Shown: piece by piece, positions 1 through 6,831 of the stretch | Numbering within the stretch: the first letter of the stretch is position 1 | Layout: every line of letters begins with the position of its first letter | Assembly: GCA_024305105.1 (NCBI GenBank) | Contig: JAMWZA010000021.1 | Span: 1 to 51,007, forward strand | Source of the DNA: Marinoscillum sp. | GTDB lineage: Bacteria > Bacteroidota > Bacteroidia > Cytophagales > Cyclobacteriaceae | Length of the DNA stretch: 51,007 nt | Reading direction: 5' to 3' | The notes under the pieces: generated by a model | The model's input: the letters and a program-made list of their open reading frames with translations, nothing else | Database searches by the model: none | Told to the model about the DNA's origin: nothing | Position numbers and translations under genes: made by a program

Positions 1-1341
1 GCTCTCAAAAGGTACCTGATAAAAAATGCACAAATCGTCAATGAAGGAAAAATCATCGTCGGAGATGTTCTGATAGCTGATGGCTTAATCGAGAAGATCG
101 GAGCCTCACTTTCTGACCCTTCAGCAGAGGAGATTAATGCTGAAGGCAAGCACCTGCTTCCAGGGCTAATCGATGATCAGGTGCATTTTAGAGAACCCGG
201 CCTAACCCACAAAGCAGAGATCTATACCGAAGCAAAAGCGGCGGTTGCTGGTGGAGTGACCTCCTTTATGGAAATGCCAAATGTAGTTCCCCAAACGGTC
301 ACCCAGAAGTTGTTGGAAGACAAATACGAGATTGGAAAAAACCGATCACTTGCCAACTACAGCTTCTTTATGGGAGCAACCAATGACAACCTGGATGAAG
401 TGCTAAAAACTAATCCAAAGGACGTTTGTGGCATCAAGGTCTTCATGGGATCTTCTACTGGAAACATGCTCGTCGATGATAAGGACACATTGGACAAGCT
501 CTACAGAAATGCGCCTATCCTATTGGCAACACACTGCGAAGATGAGGACACCATTCGCAAAAACATGGCGATATACACCGAAAAGTACGGGGATGATATT
601 CCATTTGAAATGCATCCGGTCATTCGAAACGAGGAAGCCTGTTACTTATCCTCGTCTATGGCTGTGGAATTGGCTAAAAAACACAACACCAGATTGCACA
701 TCTTACACATATCGACTGCTAAGGAAACGAACCTTTTTACCAACGATATTCCATTAGAGCAGAAACGCATTACTTCCGAGGCATGCATTCACCATCTCTG
801 GTTTAGCGATGTGGATTACACAGAGAAACAGCAATGGATCAAGTGGAACCCAGCAGTGAAATCTACCGAAGACCGATCGGGAATTTGGAAAGCACTACTC
901 GATGATCGCATCGATGTGATCGCTACGGATCATGCGCCACATACCATCGAGGAAAAGAAAAACCCCTATACCAAGGCCCCTTCAGGAGGACCTTTGGTTC
1001 AGCATTCACTCACAGCGTTACTGGATTTTTACCATGAAGGTAAGATTTCATTGGAGCGAATCGTAGAAAAAGCGTGTCATGCAGTGGCTCGGTGTTTTGA
1101 AATCGAAAAAAGAGGATACATCCGTGAAGGTTATTTTGCCGATTTAGTACTGGTAGACCTCAACAAACCCTGGACGGTAAGTGAACAAAACATCTTATCT
1201 AAATGCGGTTGGTCGCCATTCGAAGGCCACGAATTCAAGTCTTCCATTGACACCGTTTGGGTATCAGGACATCTGGCTTATCAGGATGGTACATTTGACG
1301 AATCAAAAAAAGGCGAAAGACTTACTTTTGATCGCAATTAA
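1..1341 (+). CDS. pyrC: Dihydroorotase, 5' end outside the window
   Basis: This enzyme interconverts carbamoyl-aspartate and dihydroorotate, the third step of pyrimidine synthesis, in the cytosol. The reading frame is open to base 1, so the start lies upstream; 446 residues are visible. An N-terminal amidohydrolase beta part is followed by the metal site at codons 58-66 (DDQVHFREPG), a lysine in the GIKVFMGSS segment, later histidines in THCED and HILHIS, and the C-terminal metal aspartate in ATDHAPH. The first metal histidine of the usual HxH pair is a glutamine here (QVH); I recall this as common in Bacteroidota members of the family, but have not checked it. A GTG at 181 would cut away the metal site and is not a credible start. 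The other metal ligands argue for an active enzyme. Confidence 0.93.
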   Translation, partial: ALKRYLIKNAQIVNEGKIIVGDVLIADGLIEKIGASLSDPSAEEINAEGKHLLPGLIDDQVHFREPGLTHKAEIYTEAKAAVAGGVTSFMEMPNVVPQTVTQKLLEDKYEIGKNRSLANYSFFMGATNDNLDEVLKTNPKDVCGIKVFMGSSTGNMLVDDKDTLDKLYRNAPILLATHCEDEDTIRKNMAIYTEKYGDDIPFEMHPVIRNEEACYLSSSMAVELAKKHNTRLHILHISTAKETNLFTNDIPLEQKRITSEACIHHLWFSDVDYTEKQQWIKWNPAVKSTEDRSGIWKALLDDRIDVIATDHAPHTIEEKKNPYTKAPSGGPLVQHSLTALLDFYHEGKISLERIVEKACHAVARCFEIEKRGYIREGYFADLVLVDLNKPWTVSEQNILSKCGWSPFEGHEFKSSIDTVWVSGHLAYQDGTFDESKKGERLTFDRN

Positions 1342-1344
1342 TTA

Positions 1345-1375
1345 TTTGTAAAATTCACGAATGCAATTAACTTTG
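1345..1375 (+). promoter_or_regulatory. Bacteroidota-type promoter ahead of the tRNA-His locus
   Basis: TTTG at 1345-1348 and TAACTTTG at 1368-1375 match the -33 and -7 elements of the Bacteroidota housekeeping sigma factor, with a 19-base spacer. Transcription would start near 1380 and cross the tRNA-His fragments before reaching the intact tRNA-His, giving a long 5' leader on the precursor. Confidence 0.65.
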
Positions 1376-1429
1376 CATTCCCAAATCAGAACCCTGTGTT
1401 CTGGCGCGGGAAACAGTGATTGTCGCCGC

Positions 1430-1535
1430 TGATTATCGGGGACAGTTGGTGAACGCACCAACCCACTGATTATGGTGGTTGTTCCCGATAGCTATCGGGA
1501 CAGTTGGTTAGATAACCAACTTCATCAAACAACAT
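1430..1535 (+). pseudogene. Tandem 5' fragments of tRNA-His, one interrupted by a palindrome
   Basis: Just upstream of the intact tRNA-His are pieces of its 5' half. GGTGGTTGT at 1474-1482 equals the tRNA start (1536-1544), and CAGTTGGTTAGA at 1501-1512 equals its D-arm; between them lies an 18-base perfect palindrome, TCCCGATAGCTATCGGGA (1483-1500). A second D-arm-like piece, CAGTTGGTGAACGC, is at 1443-1456, preceded by TCGGGGA, a half-palindrome. Both D-arm pieces are followed by a short complement (ACCAAC or AACCAAC), so each can fold into its own hairpin. None of these can form a whole tRNA. Confidence 0.6.
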
Positions 1536-1610
1536 GGTGGTTGTAGTTCAGTTGGTTAGAACGCCTGATTGTGGTTCAGGAGGTCGCCGGTTCGAGTCCG
1601 GTCTTCCACC
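1536..1610 (+). tRNA. tRNA-His (anticodon GTG)
   Basis: The cloverleaf has a D-arm GTTC/GAAC, an anticodon stem CCTGA/TCAGG with GTG at 1571-1573, and a T-loop TTCGAGT at 1591-1597. G at 1536 can serve as the extra G-1 opposite C73 at 1610, as expected for tRNA-His. The full 3' CCA is not encoded. The acceptor stem GTGGTTG/CTTCCAC has two adjacent U-U oppositions (1541-1542 with 1604-1605), which is odd but sits in an otherwise sound fold. Confidence 0.93.
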
Positions 1611-1620
1611 CAGAGATAAC

Positions 1621-1655
1621 AAAAGCAGTTGCAGAAATGTGACTGCTTTTCTTGT
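1621..1655 (+). terminator. Hairpin terminator after tRNA-His
   Basis: AAAAGCAGT (1621-1629) pairs with ACTGCTTTT (1642-1650), followed by CTTGTTT. It sits ten bases after the tRNA and is the likely end of its transcript. Confidence 0.6.
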
Positions 1656-1683
1656 TTAAGACCTGCTGCGTTGCATTAATGTA

Positions 1684-2095
1684 TGGTTCAGGAGGTCGCC
1701 GAACTAGGCGTTCCCACCAAAGGTTGGTCCCATCATCAGGGCTTTTTATTTTATCAGTATTCTGATATCTTCATCACAGGATGCCATTCTTCGTTTATAT
1801 TCTATATTCCCCTTCTGCTGATAAATATTACAAAGGCCAAACCAATAACGTTGAAGACAGACTGAAGCGACATAATGCAGGACACGAAAAGGCCACTTCA
1901 AATGGCAGACCTTGGAGACTTATTTGGTTCACAGAAAAAGATTCCAGGAGTGAAGCTGTTAATCTGGAGAGAAAACTGAAAAACATGAATAGGGAAAAGC
2001 TAAAATCATTTATTGCTAAATACTCCTAATTTCGAGTCAAGACGAAAGCTTTGCTTGTCTTGATGCTGACCAAGGCGTCAGCATCCGGTCTTCCA
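1684..2095 (+). pseudogene. 3' half of a second tRNA-His, split by two insertions
   Basis: Three blocks, in order, match the intact tRNA-His. TGGTTCAGGAGGTCGCCG at 1684-1701 is the anticodon-stem 3' strand, variable loop and 5' T-stem. TTCGAGTC at 2031-2038 is the T-loop. CCGGTCTTCCA at 2085-2095 is the 3' T-stem and acceptor strand. The gap between blocks 1 and 2 holds the GIY-YIG gene, whose stop codon ends one base before block 2. The gap between blocks 2 and 3 holds two hairpins. With the 5' fragments upstream, a nearly complete second tRNA-His is present but torn apart around the intact copy. Confidence 0.7.
1781..2029 (+). CDS. GIY-YIG nuclease-family protein nested in a broken tRNA-His
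   Basis: This 82-residue protein is a single GIY-YIG domain of the small UPF0213/YhbQ-like type. The motif reads VYIL at residues 5-8 and YYKGQT at 16-21, followed by the conserved Arg (RLKRHN, about 27) and the metal-binding Glu (NLERKL, about 62). No DNA-binding domain is attached. Family members are predicted to cut DNA through one metal ion; the cellular role of these tiny versions is not settled. The ATG at 1781 puts the VYI motif at the usual distance. An overlapping frame at 1683-1865 has no family signal. The gene lies inside a split tRNA-His copy, and its stop codon abuts the tRNA T-loop sequence, so it may be a mobile or homing-like element targeted to the tRNA. Activity is unproved. 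Confidence 0.85.
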   Translation: MPFFVYILYSPSADKYYKGQTNNVEDRLKRHNAGHEKATSNGRPWRLIWFTEKDSRSEAVNLERKLKNMNREKLKSFIAKYS

Positions 2096-2176
2096 TCAAG
2101 ACGTTAAAGTCTTGACAGGCCCAAAAATGACAAAGTCATTTTGCCCTGACATCCGCCGGTTGGCGGATCGTCAGGG
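2038..2176. repeat. Cluster of five hairpins after the GIY-YIG gene
   Basis: Five inverted repeats follow one another: CAAGAC/GTCTTG (2038-2062), ATGCTGAC/GTCAGCAT (2063-2084), TCAAGAC/GTCTTGA (2096-2115), AAAATGAC/GTCATTTT (2124-2142) and a two-part stem CCCTGAC..CCGCC/GGCGG..GTCAGGG (2144-2176). The first and third share the same arms. The first two lie inside the broken tRNA-His copy. None is followed by a clear T-run, so they are not ordinary terminators. From 2177 to 2274 I see nothing further. Confidence 0.7.
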
Positions 2177-2274
2177 CCTCACACTTCAACTATATGCTAA
2201 TATCTCCCACAATAAAGACGTCAGAACTCAGACGAGCCAATGATTGAAATCAAAACTTGATCTTTTTGAATCAT

Positions 2275-2706
2275 TTAGAAAAAGTAAGCTATTAAAACAG
2301 AACCGATTATTCCCGACACGGAAATAGCGGTAATCAAGGCCATCCATTTATTATAGTATTTCCTCTCCGTCTTAATTACCTCGATATTATTACCTTCATA
2401 AAAAGCTCCGATGTTATCAAGGATTACTTTGCTCTTAATAAACCTGGCAATTAGAAAATATACGGTGAATCCAATAACTAACACTAAGAACATATCAATA
2501 AATGAGCGCTTACGCTCTACTCCTCCTAAGATCACGACATTGTAAAAGACTCCAATAAGTACAGTATGCCCTATAAGTACTCCGAGAAACAATCCCGCTA
2601 CTTGCTGAACACATTGGTTTATAGCTATGTCATGGGTATAACTTTTATTCTTCCTTAAAAAGCAATAGGCAGCTCTTACAAGTCTTTGAAGATCAAAACG
2701 CTCCAT
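2275..2706 (-). CDS. Hypothetical membrane protein
   Basis: I do not recognise this 143-residue protein. It has a soluble N-terminus of about 35 residues with RLVRAAYCFLRKNKSY, then hydrophobic stretches at about 36-62 and 70-90, a polar segment with the charged run IKTERKYYNKW, and a last membrane helix at about 119-142. Three membrane helices are likely. The ATG at 2706 is the only good start. It lies 31 bases downstream of the secreted-protein gene at 2738-3550 and probably shares its transcript. Confidence 0.65.
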   Translation of the reverse strand: MERFDLQRLVRAAYCFLRKNKSYTHDIAINQCVQQVAGLFLGVLIGHTVLIGVFYNVVILGGVERKRSFIDMFLVLVIGFTVYFLIARFIKSKVILDNIGAFYEGNNIEVIKTERKYYNKWMALITAISVSGIIGSVLIAYFF

Positions 2707-2737
2707 AATGTCATTAACATTTAAGGCAATTCAATAA

Positions 2738-3550
2738 TTAATCATTCTCAATAATCGCCTTAGGCAAATAAAATGACGCTTCCAGCATTACCGTAGAGGC
2801 TTTTCCAGTGCATTTAACTGGAGGGTTAAACAAATCTATGTTTAATAAAGCTCCATAAATTATTTCTGATACCTCAATCGTCATGAATGGTTCATCTCCA
2901 CCAAAAAGCTTTATTAATCTTGGTTCTACATATCCATCTGTCGTTTGATAATCCTCAAATGTAAATACCCATGGGGTCATGGTAGATTTAGTCACAAATG
3001 ATCTCCTCTGTATCAAGAAAGTCTCTTTATCAATGTAGAGACTTTGAACACCACCCTCTTGCCGATCGTCAATAAAGTCTACCCGATACATATTGTCCTC
3101 CTCTGTAACCTTCTGCACGGCTTTGAGATTTAGTGGCTCCATCAAATAGGTTCTTGGAAAATTATAGCTAAATGTGATTGGCTCAGACTCTAAAAAAATG
3201 ATCGAGTTTATATCGGAATGGTAATACCATGGACACTTTCTGGATTTAAAGAGAACAGATTCAGAATGACTATTCTTTTTGGTAGTAAAGGTGTGTTCCA
3301 GGTATTGATCAGGTGATTGATAATAGCTGGCTTGAGCTTGAAGAGCATTGTCTAGTTGAAAATTCTGCGATTTGTCATATCTGATAATTTGGGATCGCTC
3401 TATTCGGCTATCAAGATTGAGCCATCTTTCTTTGCGACCTGTATTTTCAATAAACTTTTCGATTACTTCTTTTGCAGTCAAACTGCCCTGTGCATTCAAC
3501 GTGGCATATATGGCAATTACTCCAAGACTTGCAATCAAGAATTTTTTCAT
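2738..3550 (-). CDS. Secreted LolA-like outer-membrane lipoprotein-sorting family protein
   Basis: The start is the ATG at 3550, giving a signal peptide (MKKFLIASLGVIAIYATLNA, cut before QGS); the longer frame from 3583 adds an unlikely Cys-rich leader. The mature part of about 250 residues begins with a helix typical of the LolA/LolB fold (TAKEVIEKFIENTGRKERW) and continues as beta-rich sequence with DDRQEGGVQSLYIDKETFLI, which fits the sorting-protein-like families common in Bacteroidota. Those proteins bind lipids or lipoproteins in the periplasm, but the substrate here is unknown. It is divergent from the MscS gene and followed by a small membrane-protein gene. Confidence 0.6.
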   Translation of the reverse strand: MKKFLIASLGVIAIYATLNAQGSLTAKEVIEKFIENTGRKERWLNLDSRIERSQIIRYDKSQNFQLDNALQAQASYYQSPDQYLEHTFTTKKNSHSESVLFKSRKCPWYYHSDINSIIFLESEPITFSYNFPRTYLMEPLNLKAVQKVTEEDNMYRVDFIDDRQEGGVQSLYIDKETFLIQRRSFVTKSTMTPWVFTFEDYQTTDGYVEPRLIKLFGGDEPFMTIEVSEIIYGALLNIDLFNPPVKCTGKASTVMLEASFYLPKAIIEND

Positions 3551-3635
3551 GACCATAAACATAGGTAATCGACATTTGCACACAACTTTTGTTCCGGATA
3601 ATAATCAACCATTCGATGGATAAAGTGTGCGTTGT

Positions 3636-3666
3636 TTTGACGGGAATGTGATCCTTTCCATTTTTG
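3636..3666 (+). promoter_or_regulatory. Promoter of the mscS-family gene
   Basis: TTTG at 3636-3639 and CATTTTTG at 3659-3666 resemble the -33 and -7 elements of Bacteroidota, with a 19-base spacer. The start codon follows 17 bases after the -7 element. The first base of the -7 element is C rather than T. Confidence 0.5.
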
Positions 3667-3683
3667 TAGATTAATTCAAGACT

Positions 3684-4739
3684 ATGCTCCAAGACTGGAT
3701 CGACAAATTACTGAACCTTCCTTTCCCTGCAATAAACCTGATTGTTGGATTAATCACTGGACTAGCCGTCAACTGGATCGTTCATATCAGTCTAACCATC
3801 ACAGTACGTAAATCAAAGTCCAGCGACCTCCTGATGATACGCAGGCGATGCAAGTCTGCATTCAATTTTATGATGCCCGTCCTCACTATCTTCATCGCAT
3901 TGACCTATGCTGAGGATTCCGATTGGCGATCTCTTCTAATCACGACTGATCGGGTCATCTTGATTGTTGCAGTCATCAATCTGCTGGCTCGAATGGTTTA
4001 TGCTTTGGAAGACATCTTTTTGGACCGGTATAACATCAATAAGGAAGACAACCGGAAAGAACGTAAAATCATCACGCAGCTCAATTTCCTGAAGCGGGTA
4101 ATAATCGTATCGTTGGTCATGATCGGCATAGCGATCATCTTACTTAGCTTCGAAGAAGGAAGGCGATATGGGCAAACCCTCCTCACATCCGCTGGAGTGG
4201 CGAGTATTATCATTGGTTTAGCTGCTCAAAAATCCATAGCCAACTTTTTTGCAGGTATTCAGATTGCTTTTACCCAACCAATCAAAATCGATGATGCAGT
4301 GGTAGTAGAAAATGAGTGGGGATGGATTGAGGAAATCAACCTCACCTATGTGGTTGTTAGAATTTGGGATTGGCGACGTTTGATTTTGCCCATCACCTAC
4401 TTTGTGGAAAAGCCTTTTCAAAACTGGACCCGAAACAAGGGTGAGATCATTGGGACGGTTATCCTCCATTTAGATTACAGAACACCGATAGAGCCTCTCC
4501 GCGCTAAACTAACCGAACTTCTAAAAGCTGAAGCGAGGTGGGATGGAGCTGTGAATTCATTACAAGTGGTGGATACGAAGGAGTACACCATTTTGGTGAG
4601 AGCCCTCATGTCTGCAAAAAACTCACCTACTGCCTGGGATCTTAGGTGTAGTATTCGTGAAAAATTGATCACTTTCCTGCAAGAAGAATACCCTCATAGC
4701 CTCCCAGTTCAACGTATACAGATGCAGGACAACAAATAA
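3684..4739 (+). CDS. MscS-family mechanosensitive channel
   Basis: This 351-residue inner-membrane protein releases solutes when membrane tension rises, if it acts like its family. It has membrane helices at about 13-36, 55-75, 88-105 and 133-153, then the pore-lining TM3 and gate region rich in Gly/Ala (GVASIIIGLAAQKSIANFFAG, about 170-190). The beta domain follows with FTQPIKIDDAVVV and the motif WGWIEEINLTYVVVRIWDWRRLILPITYFVEKPFQNW. It ends with an alpha/beta C-terminal domain. The size is that of a small MscS-like channel with one additional helix. It is not in an obvious operon with the next gene (24 bases apart, same strand), though co-transcription is possible. Confidence 0.9.
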   Translation: MLQDWIDKLLNLPFPAINLIVGLITGLAVNWIVHISLTITVRKSKSSDLLMIRRRCKSAFNFMMPVLTIFIALTYAEDSDWRSLLITTDRVILIVAVINLLARMVYALEDIFLDRYNINKEDNRKERKIITQLNFLKRVIIVSLVMIGIAIILLSFEEGRRYGQTLLTSAGVASIIIGLAAQKSIANFFAGIQIAFTQPIKIDDAVVVENEWGWIEEINLTYVVVRIWDWRRLILPITYFVEKPFQNWTRNKGEIIGTVILHLDYRTPIEPLRAKLTELLKAEARWDGAVNSLQVVDTKEYTILVRALMSAKNSPTAWDLRCSIREKLITFLQEEYPHSLPVQRIQMQDNK

Positions 4740-4763
4740 GCGGGTTTTAACTAGTTTTAATCC

Positions 4764-5543
4764 ATGGCTGATCAACCACCTAACCATTGCATTAATTGCA
4801 GAGCCACAGGAATTGGAAACTACTGCTCTAACTGTGGTCAAAAACTTCATACACAAAAAATCACCTGGAAATACGCCTTCTCGGATTTTATAGATAGATG
4901 GCTGGGCATGGACACCAAGTATGGTAGAACGGTAGTAGGACTGTTCAAAAACCCAGATAACCTCATCACGACTTATCTGCATGGTAACAATGTCAAATAT
5001 ATCGGCCCACTCGGATACTATGTAGTCATGACGGCATTGATGTTGTTGTTGCTTGAGTTCCTCGGCATTTCTATGGCTGAGTTTATGGAAGCAAGTAATG
5101 AATCAATGGGAATGACACCCGAACAAACATCAGAAGAGCAAAAAGCCTTTCAATCTGGTGTGATGGGCTGGATCTCAGATCACTTCAGGCTATTTAGTGG
5201 ACTGATGATTCCTTTCACAGCATTAGCAGGTAAAATGTACTACCGTAAAAGCAGCTACTTACACCACATTATTCGCTTTACTTACATCCAAGCCCATACG
5301 ATTTGGGTCACTATTACCATAATTATTGTTTATTCCATTACTGGAGAACTCTACTCATTGATCATGCTCTCGACCTCATCAGTTTATATCAGCTGGGCAT
5401 TGATGAAGTGTTATCCACAAAAGTATAAGGCATGGGGATTTGTAAAAGGACTTATAGCGTGGGTAACGGGTTATGTGATTTTCTTTCTATTTGTAGCAAT
5501 AATAATGTTGATTGGCTTGTTTATTATGGCATATATTGGCTAG
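4764..5543 (+). CDS. DUF3667 membrane protein with an N-terminal zinc ribbon
   Basis: The 259-residue protein begins with two CxxC pairs (CINC at residues 9-12 and CSNC at 20-23), a zinc ribbon typical of the Bacteroidota family DUF3667. Next comes a conserved amphipathic stretch (ITWKYAFSDFIDRWLGMDTKYGRTVVGLFKNP) and then about five membrane helices (about 77-96, 140-160, 178-197, 202-218, 232-256). The family has no assigned biochemical function. The ATG at 4764 puts the ribbon right at the N-terminus, as in relatives. It follows the MscS gene closely and may share its transcript. Confidence 0.8.
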   Translation: MADQPPNHCINCRATGIGNYCSNCGQKLHTQKITWKYAFSDFIDRWLGMDTKYGRTVVGLFKNPDNLITTYLHGNNVKYIGPLGYYVVMTALMLLLLEFLGISMAEFMEASNESMGMTPEQTSEEQKAFQSGVMGWISDHFRLFSGLMIPFTALAGKMYYRKSSYLHHIIRFTYIQAHTIWVTITIIIVYSITGELYSLIMLSTSSVYISWALMKCYPQKYKAWGFVKGLIAWVTGYVIFFLFVAIIMLIGLFIMAYIG

Positions 5544-5649
5544 CCTCATTAGCGGCTCAGATGCAATCCGTTATCAGTAGGTACATATTTAAAAAAAAAT
5601 AAACCTTTAACTATCTTTTTCGTTACTTTTACGGAAACCCTTAAATTCT

Positions 5650-6021
5650 CTGAGAACTCTTTTCACGATATCATTTACCCTCATTGGACTATTGCTGCTA
5701 TCGAGCACTGCTTCAGCTAGCAATACTGAAAACAAAGACAACAACGGAGAAAAAACCACTCTTTCCACAGAATCTACAAACAATAATACGGAAGAGAACA
5801 CTGAAGAAGCCAAGCCTGAAGAAAACCTGGAAGAGGAAGCTGTAGAAAGTCCAGATGGTGAAACGGAAGTAGCGAATGACGGAGCTATTTTTATTGGTCA
5901 GAAACCGGATAGCACCAACGTCAATTCAGTAAGCAAATTCAATTTTATTTTTTACTTCATTTATAAATTGAAGTACGAAGAAGACCCTAACTCCATTGGG
6001 CACCTCAACTACGAGTTTTAA
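5650..6021 (+). CDS. Small secreted acidic protein without an ATG start
   Basis: The frame opens after a stop at 5608 and holds no ATG. Reading from CTG at 5650 gives a convincing signal peptide (RTLFTISFTLIGLLLLSSTASA) followed by a mature region of about 100 residues, the first 60 very rich in Glu, Asn and Thr. Starting at the TTG at 5692 would destroy the signal peptide. A non-ATG start or a sequence error at the start is possible, so the coordinate is tentative. The C-terminus (KFNFIFYFIYKLKYEEDPN) is hydrophobic then charged. I recognise no family. The stop overlaps the convergent HisA-like gene by four bases. Confidence 0.45.
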   Translation: MRTLFTISFTLIGLLLLSSTASASNTENKDNNGEKTTLSTESTNNNTEENTEEAKPEENLEEEAVESPDGETEVANDGAIFIGQKPDSTNVNSVSKFNFIFYFIYKLKYEEDPNSIGHLNYEF

Positions 6022-6743
6022 GATTGCTGATTGAACTGAGAAAGTTCCTGAAGTGTGATGTGCCCTTCATAAAAGGCCTTTCCGAAAATTACACCGTATA
6101 CACCAATATCCTGCAATCTTTTGATATCATCCATATTTCTTACTCCTCCACTCGCAAAAATGCAAAGCTCAGGAAACTTCTTTGTTAGCTGCTCATAAAG
6201 TTCGAATGAGGGTCCCTCCAAAACGCCATCCTTTGAAATGTCAGTTGTCTTGAGGTATTTAAGCCCACGGTCATAGAAAAACTCTACATGTTCTTCCAGC
6301 TTGATTTTAGTTTCTTTTTGCCAGCCCCCTACTTTGATTACTCCGTCCAAAGCGTCTGCACTTAAGGAAATTTTTTCTCTACCGTAAGACATGATCCAAT
6401 TGGCAAACAACTCCTTATTATAAACGGCGATTGTTGCTGCAGCAACACTTTCAGCACCAAACTCCAACGCTTTCAAAATATCGCCATCAGTATGCAGGCC
6501 ACCCGCAAAATTCACCTTTAGATTGGTATGACCAGCAATCATTTCCAATGTCGGGTAGTTTACCGGAGTTCCTTTCTTAGCCCCCTCTAGATCAATCAGG
6601 TGTATTCGGGTAATTCCATGATCTGCAAACTGCTCTGCTACATCAAGCGGACTCTTATCATAAACTTTCTCTTTGGTATAGTCACCTTGCGATAGACGAG
6701 TGGTCCTGCCCTTAATTACAGAAATAGAGGGTACTAATAGCAT
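6018..6743 (-). CDS. HisA-like TIM-barrel protein with altered catalytic site
   Basis: The protein aligns over its full 241 residues with HisA, the ProFAR isomerase of histidine synthesis. It keeps the beta-strand motifs RLSQGDY, HLIDLEGA, NFAGG (phosphate site), LSADALDG with the second catalytic Asp at about 130, TTDISKDG, ASGGV and FGKAFYEG. However, the first strand reads VPSISVIKG where HisA has VPAIDLxxG, so the general-base Asp at position 8 is Ser. No other his gene is nearby. I therefore call it a divergent paralogue, possibly with another substrate, rather than the histidine enzyme itself. The start ATG at 6743 fits the family. A -7 element lies at 6810-6817. Confidence 0.8.
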   Translation of the reverse strand: MLLVPSISVIKGRTTRLSQGDYTKEKVYDKSPLDVAEQFADHGITRIHLIDLEGAKKGTPVNYPTLEMIAGHTNLKVNFAGGLHTDGDILKALEFGAESVAAATIAVYNKELFANWIMSYGREKISLSADALDGVIKVGGWQKETKIKLEEHVEFFYDRGLKYLKTTDISKDGVLEGPSFELYEQLTKKFPELCIFASGGVRNMDDIKRLQDIGVYGVIFGKAFYEGHITLQELSQFNQQS

Positions 6744-6809
6744 AAAAGCGTGTTGTTAAAGGTCTAATATTGTTTGTGGCTTCTAATAAATATAGGGGAT
6801 GAAGCCGAG

Positions 6810-6817
6810 CAAAGATA
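6810..6817 (-). promoter_or_regulatory. -7 element of the HisA-like gene
   Basis: On the minus strand this reads TATCTTTG, an exact TAnnTTTG. No good TTTG is seen 19 bases upstream. It lies 66 bases ahead of the start codon, between that gene and the end of the response-regulator gene. Confidence 0.4.
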
Positions 6818-6831
6818 TAAGAAGGACTAAT

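Noticed and set aside
1683-1865. 60-residue plus-strand frame at the start of the broken tRNA-His
   Set aside because: It overlaps the GIY-YIG gene in another frame, begins within tRNA sequence and has no family features.
5607-5813. 68-residue minus-strand frame
   Set aside because: It is the antisense shadow of the secreted acidic protein; its Val/Ser-rich sequence mirrors the Glu/Asn-rich codons on the other strand.
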